64,000 nt of DNA from Helicostylum pulchrum. Taxonomy: Eukaryota > Mucoromycota > Mucoromycetes > Mucorales > Mucoraceae. How positions within the stretch are numbered: the first letter of the stretch is position 1; every line of letters begins with the position of its first letter. The translations under genes and the position numbers were made by a program. This document shows, piece after piece, positions 47,496-57,650 of this stretch. The notes under the pieces are model-generated. The model was not told where the DNA came from. It did not search any database and saw only the letters and a program-made list of their open reading frames with translations. The stretch covers positions 1 to 64,000 of the forward strand of contig JAIXMO010000079.1 of the NCBI GenBank assembly GCA_025677825.1, written 5' to 3'.

Positions 47496-49466
47496 TTATT
47501 TAAATTTCTTCATTCTTTCTTCTGCAGCTCTTGCTCTTTTTTCTCTTTCTAATCTCATACGAGCTTCTGGTGTCATATTAGCCATATTGATATCTGGTAC
47601 AGATACAATTGGCAACATATAATTCTTTGCACGCGTTTGTTGTACCTTTTCCATCTTTAATTTTTCTTCTTTTTCTTCACGTTCTTGTTGTAACTTTTGA
47701 CGTTCTAATTCAATTAATCGTTTCTTTTCTTGTTCTTTTGCTTCCTTTTTTGCTTGTTTAGTCAATAGATCTTTTAATTGGCTTTCAGTTAATGGACTAG
47801 GTACTCTAGCATCTTGCAACCATTGCCATTTATCAGGATAATCATTCATACAGCGTCTATACGCATTTCGGGTCTCTTTATCTTTACTAACCTCATAAGC
47901 AGTCTTACCGGCCTCACTTACAACAGTTGGATCAACATCATATTTTACCAATAACTCAGTTACTAAATCTGCTGCTCCTCCTATACTAGATACCATATGC
48001 AACAACGTAGGATAGTGATATAAATCTTCTTGATCTGCTAATTCTTGAGGTAACACCTGTGATAAATCCAATGCCATATGCTTTTCAATAAATGCAAGTG
48101 TAATACTAGTCTTGTTTTGTTTAATTAATCCCAATAACTTCAAAAGATCGGGATCAATATTACTTTCAACTATTTCTTTAACTTTCTTGACTGAGGTACT
48201 CGATTTCTCTAATAATTTCTTTTGCCTTTCTTGTTGTTCGATCCATTTTTGTTTATACGCTTCAATCGCTTGTTCATCCACTTGAATCACTTTCACTGTA
48301 GTCAATTCAACATACACACGTTTCAATTCTCCTAATGTAGGTCTACGGGTAGCAAAAGGAATAGACTTGACCATCTGGTTATCTAACACAGCTCCCTCAT
48401 AATTAAACAATACTTTACGATTTCCACTAGGTGCATGTACAAACACAATCTCACTATTTAAAATATGTTGTCTCCACTGTGAAACAATATCGCGCACCTC
48501 TTGTTGTAACAATTGCTCATTATATCTACGAATTTGTGCACCTGCTGATTGTGCTGCCCCCTTCGCATTATCATTTGCAGACTGAGATCCACCTTGCTTT
48601 CTACGTGTCGTGTATCGATGAAACGTCTTGTGTGTAACAAACTGAACTTGCTTATCTATCGATTTATCTCCACCGCCTTTACTGGCATTGATATCAATCA
48701 CACAACCAGCAAAATGTCCACCACCGAGCATAAGAACTGTCCAGGTTCTCTTCTTTTGAGAAGTCGATTGAGATTTCTGAATAGAGGCAAGTGTTTGATG
48801 TTCGTTTAATAAATGACTGTAGATACCGTAATGACTGGTCCCGGGAACATTAGCTTGTTTAAACCAAGTCAACGCAGAGTATTTTTTCATCATGGGTAAT
48901 ACCACCTGTTTAGCATCATTGACCAACATTTCCTTCTCTTCTTGTTCCTTCTTTTGCTTTTGAACAAGTGAGTGAATATCATCCTTTTGTAAATCGTCTT
49001 CCTCTTCTTCTTCATCTTCTGAGCCCGAGATACTTTCTGTGAGATCTACTCTCGCGAAAAAAAAAACGTTAATAAACTCTTCTCCACTCCACGTTATGTA
49101 TATGGGTTCACCTGCTAACAAGACTTCAAATTGTTCTAAAGTCACTGGCTCAACATCAAGCACAACTCTTCGTTTAATATTATACCTATGCCAATCGGTA
49201 TTGAAATGTTCACGTTGTTCTTGACGATCTTTAAACGAGGTGTTACACGTATTACAACTTAACCCGGTACTATCTTCATTGCTTAATCGCTCTTGTTGAA
49301 TCTGTAAACGTTCAAGTGCTAACGCGTTGATGTCACTAGACTCTTGCTTTTCTTCAATAGCAAACACAGTGTCTTTTTCTACGGGTTCTAAAGTATCTAA
49401 TAAATCCTTTGGGATATCAAAAGCGTAGATGATTGGGTCTTGGTTTCTTCTTTTAGTTTGACTCAT
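47496..49466 (-). CDS. VMS1: Vms1/ANKZF1-type release factor of ribosome quality control
   Basis: A single 656-residue exon, unusual in this intron-rich window. A C2H2 finger (CNTCNTSFKDRQEQREHFNTDWH) comes first, then an acidic linker and the VLRF1 release-factor domain (VLMLGGGHFAGCVID, the GGSQSANDNAKG loop with the catalytic-type Gln295, and IRRYNEQLL). Ankyrin repeats (PTLLHMVSSIGGAADLVTEL, VVSEAGKTAYEVS) and a long charged coiled coil follow, ending in a VIM-like basic tail that could bind Cdc48. In yeast, Vms1 cleaves peptidyl-tRNA on stalled 60S ribosomes and protects mitochondria. The segment INVFFFARVD (coded by an A/T run at 49062-49071) might be a retained short intron or variable insert, but it keeps frame. 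Confidence 0.92.
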   Translation of the reverse strand: MSQTKRRNQDPIIYAFDIPKDLLDTLEPVEKDTVFAIEEKQESSDINALALERLQIQQERLSNEDSTGLSCNTCNTSFKDRQEQREHFNTDWHRYNIKRRVVLDVEPVTLEQFEVLLAGEPIYITWSGEEFINVFFFARVDLTESISGSEDEEEEEDDLQKDDIHSLVQKQKKEQEEKEMLVNDAKQVVLPMMKKYSALTWFKQANVPGTSHYGIYSHLLNEHQTLASIQKSQSTSQKKRTWTVLMLGGGHFAGCVIDINASKGGGDKSIDKQVQFVTHKTFHRYTTRRKQGGSQSANDNAKGAAQSAGAQIRRYNEQLLQQEVRDIVSQWRQHILNSEIVFVHAPSGNRKVLFNYEGAVLDNQMVKSIPFATRRPTLGELKRVYVELTTVKVIQVDEQAIEAYKQKWIEQQERQKKLLEKSSTSVKKVKEIVESNIDPDLLKLLGLIKQNKTSITLAFIEKHMALDLSQVLPQELADQEDLYHYPTLLHMVSSIGGAADLVTELLVKYDVDPTVVSEAGKTAYEVSKDKETRNAYRRCMNDYPDKWQWLQDARVPSPLTESQLKDLLTKQAKKEAKEQEKKRLIELERQKLQQEREEKEEKLKMEKVQQTRAKNYMLPIVSVPDINMANMTPEARMRLEREKRARAAEERMKKFK

Positions 49467-50367
49467 TTGTACTATAAAAAATATGTATAAAGTGAGAAGA
49501 AAAGAAAAAAAAAAGTACGCTATTTATAACCGGGATATGAAACTAAAAAAAAACCGCAGTAGAAGTGCATCACCGCAGTAGTTTACATTCAAACACTATG
49601 TCTGTGGAACTATGTTATCAATAATGTATCACATAAAAGCTACACAGTCTTCTCTATTAATTTTTCATCATATGCATAAGACATTATTTCGATACGGTCA
49701 ACCCTCACCAACAGCGTCTTGCTTTAACAATTTTCTCTGATAGTTAAATCTTGCTTAGCTCATTTAAATTTACATTTGCTCAAATAGTGGTAGCCTCTAA
49801 AATATAAACAGCAAAGGCAAATGTATATCCACAAAAGTCAAACTTGTGTTAATCTCAGTAGATACGCTCTGAATGAGCTCACCATCATTCTATCATACTT
49901 GTACTTGTGATAAAATACAGTGCGTCCACTATCAAATGAAACATTTTTTGAAAATATATTGGAACCCATTTCTAAACATTTTTTATACGCAATACTTAAT
50001 AAGGCAGGCATTTTAGTTATATAATGCTGTACGGGGATCTTAATTACCTAGTGACTTAATAAAACGTTCTACTCTTATGACTTCTTGACTATATCTACAA
50101 ATCCGAGACTTCCGGATTATTGTATTTATTCTTGAATCTTAGGGGTTGAAAAGGCTTAATTTTGTTTATAATAAACATGTTTATAATTTATACAGGGTGA
50201 GACTCTTCCTTTTACAGATCCGATATTTCTCCTGTATCACACCATGGCTTTCTACTTTTTTCTATTACTTATTTTTATAAGGCAGGCTTCTGGTTAGGAC
50301 AGGGTAAACCCACCTTATCATTGGAAGTAGGGTATGACAATTTTTGTAAGCGTCTTATACGAGTTAT
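49467..50367. other. Intergenic region, no gene seen
   Basis: AT-rich gap upstream of VMS1 with no supported frame. It contains two short similar segments (ATAAGGCAGGC at 50000 and 50279), which may be remnant repeat sequence. It passes into the 3' side of the nuclease-like fragment. Confidence 0.4.
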
Positions 50368-50831
50368 TTAACCAGCTGGTGAATACATATTCATGTAAGA
50401 GATTTTATTGCCTAAAGACTTGTGTAAGTAAATTTTAGAGAAAATTACTTGTGATATATATTCACCTTGAATGTTGTATCTAATAATATTGACATCGCTT
50501 CGCAAGCTGGTGTATTTTTCAATACTATCTTTAAGAATATCTTTCATGACAATAGGTAGTTTGAAATAGCCATCCGATAGACCTTTGCTATCATCGTTCT
50601 TTTTACTTCCAATTTCCAAAGCGCCGAGCTCTAACTTTGCGCCAATGTATACCGAATTCATTTTTCTTCCTACTGTTTTACGTCCAATTTCTTCTATTGA
50701 CGGCAGTTTTCTTTTTAAATTTTTCGCATTACTGTTTGCTTGACTGGAATTCTCTTTGCAATAGCTACAAAAAAGAGATGTTAGTTGATTTACTATTAAG
50801 AAAGCGCGGTCTATGTAGCAAAAAGTTAAGT
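50368..50831 (-). pseudogene. Second, shorter copy of the nuclease-like family (fragment)
   Basis: Minus-strand sequence is open for ~155 codons from 50831 to 50368, with its first ATG only at 50659-50661. It reads YIDRAFLIVNQLTSLFCSYC, then KRKLPSIEEIGRKTVGRK, then GAKLELGALEIGSKK and DGYFKLPIVMKDIL. This parallels NKKRQRKAVGAKVDILF, FGSCEIGRD and DGLVKLPKTLRDIL of the gene at 12.2-13.5 kb. The central Asp-containing segment between GAK and ELG is missing. With no start codon for the upstream part and a truncated N-terminus, it is most likely a decayed family member. Confidence in the relationship is moderate because the alignment is by eye. Confidence 0.55.
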
Positions 50832-50938
50832 TTTATCCAATCATCTATCGTAAAGCGAGGTTAAAACTGGACGTAAAAAATAAAGAAAAACAGTTTAATT
50901 TTTTTGAAACTCTTTACTTTTTTTCATTTATTTTCCAA

Positions 50939-52305
50939 ATGTATAGACTTGTAACAAGAACACTTTTAAAACGACAACAACCATATAGACTTATTTCTCA
51001 TTCGTACTCTTCATTACGTAGAGTAAGACCTCCCGGTAAAATAAACACACAACCTCCCTCCCACCCTAGCAACATGAAGCTTATTACTTTTTTTTTATAG
51101 GTCCGCGTAGTAGAGTTCTTAGTCATGTCGAACCCATTCGTAAACCTCGTACGATTCTTTCTGAAACTACACCTAAAGCCGTTGCAACACAAGACGCCTT
51201 ACCCCACAACACCACGACTGACGATGCATTGACCCATGAAGCTGTTATCAACACACCAGTGCAAGTCCCAATAGACGATCAACACAGCGTGATCAAACAC
51301 GATACACAAGGCGCCGCCTTACTCACGCAACCCGCCATAATTGTCGGCCGAGAGCTCGAAATGATGAACGTCTTTCTCGGCTACGAGCAAGCCAACAAGT
51401 ACAAAATCATGGACGCCTCCGGCAACAACATTGGTTACATTGCCGAAGAAGAAGGCCTTGGAAAATCCATTTCTCGACAGCTCCTACGTACCCATCGAAA
51501 GATGAACGCCACCATTTTAAACCCGGAAGGTGACGTGATGTTCAAGATCGTCCGTCCTTACTCACTTATCAACAGTCGTATCTTTATCTACACCGCCGAC
51601 GATGAACTAGTAGGTGAAGTACAGCAGCGTTGGAACTTGCTTCGACGAAAATACGATTTATTTGTTGGCTCATCTCAATTTGCTTCCATTGATACCCCGT
51701 TTTTGGGCTGGGATTTTAATCTGACAGACGAGAATGGCGGCGCCTTGGGTAACGTCAGTAGAAACTTTGTTGGCTTTGCAAGAGAGATATTTACAGATAC
51801 AGGTGAGTACGTGTTAAGAATGGACGCTGTGGAAGGAAATGCAAGAGGAATGACTTTAGATGAAAGAGCTGTCACTTTAGCGTGTGCTATCTCGATTGAT
51901 TTCGATTACTTTTCAAGACATTCGTCACATGGTGGTGGTGGCTTCATGCCTTTCCCCATGTTCGGTATGGGTGGAGGTGGACATGCTGATAATGAAAATC
52001 CCGGATCTGAGGTCGGTGGTGTAGCTGGTGGTGCTGGTGGTGCTGTTGGTGGTGCGGCTACTGGTACAGCTGCTGGTGCAATGGGTGGAGAAGGTAGTTT
52101 TGGAGGTGGAGACTTTGGACAAAGCGGAGGAGACTACGGACAAGGTAGTTTCGGTAGTACTTCACCACCACCTCCTCCACCACCTGCAGAGAATACAAAT
52201 GAATGGGGAGACCCATGGTTAAGTGACGAACAAGCAGGTGTTAGTAGCCCAGACGATGGAGGTAGTTTTACCGATGTCTTGAGTGACTTTTTCGGTGATA
52301 ATTAA
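50939..52305 (+). CDS. AIM25: Phospholipid scramblase family protein, AIM25-like, probably mitochondrial
   Basis: Two exons (50939-51035, 51101-52305) give 433 residues. The first ~33 residues (MYRLVTRTLLKRQQPYRLIS) are basic and amphipathic, a mitochondrial presequence. The scramblase beta-barrel covers residues ~95-300: YKIMDASGNNIGYIAEEEGL, SRQLLRTHRKMNATILNPEG, WNLLRRKYDLFVG, FLGWDFNLTDENGG and VTLACAISIDFDYFSRH. The last ~120 residues are Gly/Ala-rich with a poly-Pro run and an acidic tail, absent from yeast Aim25. Family members have been linked to lipid flip-flop and mitochondrial integrity, but activity is unproven for many. The stop is 63 bp from the next gene on the same strand. Confidence 0.88.
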
Positions 52306-52368
52306 ATAAATTTTTTTCTTTTGTGCTCACACGCTTTTTTGTCCCCCCTTTTTCTTAATCTTTATAAC

Positions 52369-53865
52369 ATGTTGCAAACTCGCGTTGTATTTAGAACCTT
52401 ACTTAAGAGAAGTTTTTCTAATTTAAATACTAGCAAGAGCTTTATTATTACTCCTGAAATTCAATCGGCCATTCGCAATAAAGGACCTGTAGTTGCTTTA
52501 GAATCCACCATTATTAGCCATGGTAACTTTTTTTTTTCTCACACGTAATATTATTATGCATATATCTAATATTCCCCTCCCCCTAAGGTATGCCGTATCC
52601 ACAAAATGTAGAAACTGCAAAAGCAGTAGAAGCTATTATTCGTCAACAAGGTGCTATTCCTGCTACAATTGCTATCTTGGATGGCAAAGTACATATTGGT
52701 ACGAGTTTTTTTCATTATATATCTCTCTTTTGTTGACAACTCCTTCTATTTAGGTTTAACCGATGAAAATTTAGAACAGCTCGGAAAAGTTGGACCTAAA
52801 GCACAAAAGACTTCTAGACGTGATTTATCTGTTGTTCTTTCTCAGGTAAATCTATAAAAAAAGAGAGAGTTTTAATTGTTTTTACGAATTAGCTTTTTTT
52901 TATTGTAGAAAAAGGTAGGCGCTACTACAGTAGCAGGTACAATGATTCTAGCAAGGAGTGCAGGTATTCCAATCTTTGTTACTGGTGGTATTGGAGGTGC
53001 TCATAGAGGAGCCGAGCAATGTAATATAGATAACAAAACAAAACGAAAAACACGATAAACTCATCTTCCCTCCCTCCCCCCTTTTTTTAACAAAAAAAAA
53101 GCCTTCGATATTAGTGCAGATTTAACTGAATTAGGAAGAACACCTATTGCAGTTATCTGTGCTGGAGTCAAGAGTATTCTTGATATCCCCAAGACCCTCG
53201 AAGTACTTGAGACGCAAGGTGTTACAGTTACAACTGTAGGACACAATAATAAATTTCCCGCTTTTTACACACCGGATAGTGGACATAAAGTAAGTGTAAC
53301 AACTGCATAAAAAAGAGAGATACCCTTTTTAACCGTGTCCATGTATAGAGTCCCTTTTTTGTAAACAATACATTAGATGCAGCTAAAATTATTTGTAAGT
53401 TTGCATAAAAAAAGAATACGCATAAAAAAAAAATTAATGCATTTTGCAAAGTGGCCAATCATGAATTAGAATTACAAAGTGGTATGGTATTTGCATGTCC
53501 TATTCCTAACGAATCTGCTGCAGATGCAAAATTGATTCAAAATGCAATTGATACTGCAATTTCCGAAGCAAGGTATACCAAGTCAAAAACAACACCCCCC
53601 CCCCCCCCTTGTATAGATATTAAACGTGTTATATAGATCAAGTAATGTTTGTGGAAAAGATGAAACTCCATTCTTATTGAAACGTATTTCAGAATTAACC
53701 AAGGGTGAATCCCTTACTGCGAGTAAGTTGAAATGCATATTTATAAGAAGCAGTAAAACTGATCATACAATTTTTTTTTTTTTAGATATTGCACTTGTCA
53801 AAAACAATGCAAAAATAGGTGGGCAAATTGCAGTTCAATTAGCTAAACTCAACAAGTATATATAA
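52369..53865 (+). CDS. Pseudouridine-5'-phosphate glycosidase
   Basis: Nine exons (52369-52522, 52588-52698, 52754-52845, 52909-53020, 53102-53289, 53349-53394, 53452-53572, 53637-53722, 53786-53865) give 329 residues. A basic N-terminus ([18 protein letters not shown]) suggests mitochondrial import. The core has [76 protein letters not shown] and [15 protein letters not shown], all typical of the YeiN/PsuG (indigoidine synthase A-like) family. The enzyme splits pseudouridine 5'-phosphate into uracil and ribose 5-phosphate. Many fungal homologues are fused to a pfkB pseudouridine kinase; here the gene ends after the glycosidase domain. Its stop is 17 bp from that of convergent SNX4. Confidence 0.9.
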
Positions 53866-53882
53866 TACATGTTATTTTTATT

Positions 53883-55573
53883 TTATAAGAAATTAGGATC
53901 AATATCTTGACCTCCTTCCAATGCTTGAACAACATTTCTCCAAATTTGAACACTCTATATATATAAAAATTATGTGTTAATATGTAATACAAAAAAAAAT
54001 ACAAAAAAAAAAATACTTGCATCTTTATAAAAATTAACTTTAGCATCTGTATAAGTCTTTAGTACATCATACATTTCTATCGACTTATTGCTATTAAAAA
54101 GCGCATCTTCTTTTCGAACCTGATCAGAGAACCCAGTTGAAATCTGAAGCGATTGATTTATAGCGTCTTGAATTTCCTTTACTCTTTCGTCCATCTTGAC
54201 CAACCTTTCTCTTTTAATTTTATCAGCATTCGCACCTCTTGCTTCATTTAATTTACCCGTAATATAACTAGCCACACCACTATTTTCACCTAACTTGATT
54301 TTATCTTCCGTCGTCGAAACCAAATAATCGGACAATTCTTCAAAATCCACTTGCTTCTGATCACGTAACTTTAATACATCCTTGACTGCATGATAATACG
54401 CCATATAATCTTGAATTTCAATTTGCCATTTCTCGTCTTCCAACCTCAATTGGTTCATATGTTCCGTATACTCGTTCAATCCAGCAATCAAAGGTATTAA
54501 AAAGGACTGAAACGCAGGTTCCATATCTGATAATCCACTTAGACTAGCCGTAAACTCTTGATAGTCTTTACATAAATCTTCGTATCGTTTATTTGTTCTT
54601 AATAAAGTCTTTTGTAACATGTCTAGATTTTGTTCCATTAAATCACTGTGTTCTTTCATTTCTATAAATCGTGCGTCCGGTTTACGAATTTTCGAAAACG
54701 CGTTTAATAATGAGTCCCCAATTGTATCCATCATTGTTTCTTGTCCTTCACGTAAAGCTCTTGCTGAAGCATCATTCTACAAGAGAAAATATAAGTAAGC
54801 AAATACTATAAATCAGTAAAAGATAGCATACAAATTCAGAAGATTCAAGAAACATAATAAAAAACTCGGCTTTTCCTAAAATAGGATGTCTTGCAATACG
54901 TTGAATAAATCGTTCAAGACTAATTCTTCTTTTCTCTGTAAAATCAGCACTAAACCTATCTCCTTTTACATATTCTATCGTAACACCAAAAAAGTTAGAA
55001 AAGTAAAAAAAGAACCATGACGATATCTGTATTACCTAAACGATGTTTATCTGGTAATGGAGGAACAAAACATGCAGGAAAATGCGTATATAATACATTA
55101 TGAAGCCACACAAAATCTTGAAATCTTCTACGTGCATTCTTATTCTATATAAAAAAATCAGTTACAACCGTACAACTGATATAATTAACTTTTTTTTTTT
55201 TTACCTGTGATTCAACTAAATAAGATATAAAAGTACTTTGCTGTTCAGTTTCTTTTCTTGGCTCCTTTACTTTAACAACTATCTGAGGTATATTAACACT
55301 ACTGCTACTACTGCTGTTACTATCATTACTAAAATTCGATTTTTTATCCGAAATATCGATATCTATATGTGAAGATTCCGTAAAACACTAGATTGAGTTA
55401 GGTATATTTTTTTAACGACTTTTTTTTTTTTCCAAAGTATAGTACTGTACGTTTTGCGATGATAAAATAGCAGGTTCATTGCTCATTTCATTTAAAGGGT
55501 CGAGTAAACCATTATCTGAACTTTGTAAAATATCCCATTGTACGTTAAATTGTGAATCTGTTAATTGTGCCAT
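53883..55573 (-). CDS. SNX4: Sorting nexin 4-like protein (PX-BAR)
   Basis: Six exons are proposed: 55451-55573, 55205-55387, 55036-55144, 54832-54974, 54003-54776 and 53883-53954, about 467 residues. The PX domain has NKNARRRFQDFVWLHNVLYT, HFPACFVPPLPDK and RISLERFIQRIARHPIL. A long BAR coiled coil follows (from MMDTIGDSLLNAFSKIRKPD to the SDQVRKEDALFNSNK region), ending WRNVVQALE. Snx4 retrieves endosomal cargo and supports selective autophagy through PI3P binding. Two joins are uncertain. The first donor is taken as GTACAG at 55450-55445 because the downstream A-run is out of phase. The last intron needs an exon end at 54003 after an 11-T run to keep frame; the better-looking donor at 54016 is out of phase. 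Confidence 0.82.
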
Positions 55574-55876
55574 TATTAAGGTATAAAATAAATATGTAGG
55601 AGAAAAAAAAAAAGGGAAAAAAAAAAAAAAAAATGAGCGGCCGATTATTTTAAACAATAAAACATGTTGTGTGTGAACAAACAAACAAACCAAAAAAAAA
55701 AACGTTTCTTTTCGTCAACATATAAACTATTCTTTTTTAACATGTATGCAACAACTTTTTATATGCACGACAACAAAATAAACTCCTTAATGGGATTTAT
55801 AAAAGTATAATGTTTAATAAAGTAAAAAATTAATAGTATAGAATTTAAAAAAGATCTTTTTTTTTTTTTTTTTTTT
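55574..55876. other. SNX4 promoter region and 3' flank of the next gene
   Basis: About 300 bp with long A-runs (55607-55633) and a T-run at 55857-55878 next to the stop codon of the GPI-type gene. No gene is seen. Confidence 0.45.
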
Positions 55877-56537
55877 TTACAGCAAAAAGGCAATACCAGC
55901 AACACCAACAAGAGCAATTAAAGTTCTAGTAGTAGATGGGGTATTTATAGACGACCCACCTTGAGCAAAGATGGATCCAGGTGACTGAGAATGTCCAGGA
56001 GCTCCTGTGCTCTGAGTCTTTAAACCAGTAGAAGTAGGAACTGCAGCAGGGCGGATTTCAATTGGAATAGGTAATTTGGTATTAGTAGACTTGTCCAAGA
56101 AAACTACTTGATAATTTCCTGGCTTCACCGTACTGGGAATATTAAAATTAATCGAGTGTTCAAAATAAGTCAAGTTTCCTTCACGTTTCACAAACGCATC
56201 CGTTTTAGACACATCTGCTGTAACTGCAATTGGAATCGATGTTAAATTTGTTCCTCCTAATGAAGAAGATTCCAAGTTGATTTGAAGAGCAAGAGCTAAC
56301 ATTTAAAAGTAAGTATAAAAAAAACCCCCCTTCTACCAACATAAATATCATTATTTTACCAGAACTATCGACATCTGAGAAAAGACGATAGGTACAAGGC
56401 AAAATTTGATTCACCACATAAGGACCGTTACTAACAGGACTCGTAACATTATAATTTCTAGTCGGAGCAGTTGTTTGAGCTATAGCACTAAATGAAGCCG
56501 CAATCACAATAGAAGAAATGATACTAGTAAATTTCAT
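55877..56537 (-). CDS. Secreted, probably GPI-anchored Ser/Thr-rich surface protein
   Basis: Two exons (56360-56537, 55877-56295) give 198 residues. The N-terminus is a clear signal peptide (MKFTSIISSIVIAASFSAIA). A beta-sandwich-like domain follows (NYNVTSPVSNGPYVVNQILP, then YFEHSINFNIPSTVKPGNYQ, VVFLDKSTN), resembling the Kre9/Knh1 or GPI-anchored Ser-Thr-rich family. A Ser/Gly-rich spacer leads to a hydrophobic C-terminus (TLIALVGVAGIAFLL), as needed for GPI attachment. Two N-glycosylation sequons are visible (NVT, NLT). The function is probably in the cell wall. The neighbouring gene on the same strand encodes another surface protein of unrelated sequence. Confidence 0.8.
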
Positions 56538-56954
56538 TATTTAAATATATAAGAATATATATCTTTTTTGGTTTTGGTTTTGTAAATATATAATTTTTTT
56601 GTTTAAAAAAAAAAGAAAAGAAAAAAGAGGAAAGAGAAGGTAAATGTAAACTTTTTGGTTTAAGAAAAAAAAAAAGGTTATCTGATTCCAAACAAGAAGT
56701 AAGGGGGGAAGGTTGTATAAAAAGAAAGAAAGGGATTATACAACAAGTAAAAACACTCCTGCCGAATTTTATATTTTGTTCCTAAATTACTATTACATCA
56801 GTCAATATGAAAACTTGGTTCTATATATATATTTTCAAAAATCATCAAAATTTTAAAATAAAACTAAGGGAGGGTATATATTTATATGAAAGTAAAAAAA
56901 AAATTTATTTGAGATGATTACTACTATTATATGATTTAATAAAAAAAAAGAAAC
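56538..56954. other. Intergenic region between two surface-protein genes
   Basis: AT-rich and purine-rich (AAAGAGGAAAGAGAAGG near 56624). No gene is seen. It must hold the promoter of the gene at 55877-56537 and the 3' end of the gene at 56955-57650. Confidence 0.45.
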
Positions 56955-57650
56955 TTAGACAAGGGTGAAAAGGAAGGCACAGATACCAATAGTGGTAATA
57001 GCAATAGAGACTTCAAGATGACTGGAACCACTAATGACACTAGGCCCAGCATAAGGTCTAGCTGCAGATACAGATGGTAATGCTGCTGCAGACGCAACAG
57101 ACGATGCAATACGAGTAACAGCAGGAATACCTCCGGATGCGGCACTAATTGTAGGAACTCCATTTGCAACTATAAAAGATATATTAGTATATTAATATAA
57201 ATAAATAATAATAGTAAAAAAGTAATTTACCACTAGCTCCCCAAGAAGAAGCGGCTCCAGCAACAGCAGATGTCAAAGAGGCTGCGTCAGCTGCAGCAGA
57301 GGAAAACGCAGAAGCTGCACCTGTAGCCGCGGCAGATCCTGAAGTTAAAGGAACACTGGCAGAAGGAACACCACTAGCAGCTTCCCAAGTAGTAGAAGAA
57401 GACATGGCTATACCATTTTGAGCCATATCGCTCAATATTTTCTTGTGTCCTCCTCCTCCTTCATTTTCATCCTTTTCATTTTCATCCTTTTCATTTTCAT
57501 CCTTTTCGTTTTCATTTTCTAAAGAAAGCTTTTTTGAGTAAAACGTTTATATACAAAAAAGTATCTTATTTTACCATCAATTTCACAAGTAACATCGCGA
57601 GCTAAAACAGCTAAAGTAGCGAGCAATAAGAGAATGGATTGAGACTTCAT
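56955..57650 (-). CDS. Secreted Ala/Ser-rich protein with ENEKD repeats, probably GPI-anchored
   Basis: Three exons (57575-57650, 57231-57518, 56955-57169) give 192 residues. A signal peptide (MKSQSILLLLATLAVLARDV) is followed by an acidic tandem repeat, ENEKD three times, encoded by near-identical 15-bp units at about 57460-57518. Next is a Gly4-His spacer, a long Ala/Ser/Val-rich region (residues ~65-150), and a hydrophobic C-terminus (EVSIAITTIGICAFLFTLV) suited to GPI attachment. No enzyme domain is present, so it looks like a wall structural or adhesive protein. The repeat number is expected to vary between strains. No family is recognised. Confidence 0.75.

Noticed and set aside
49060..49110. 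Intron within VMS1 at the FFF segment
   Set aside because: The frame stays open through it and the only donor (GTTTTT) is poor. A retained coding insert is simpler.
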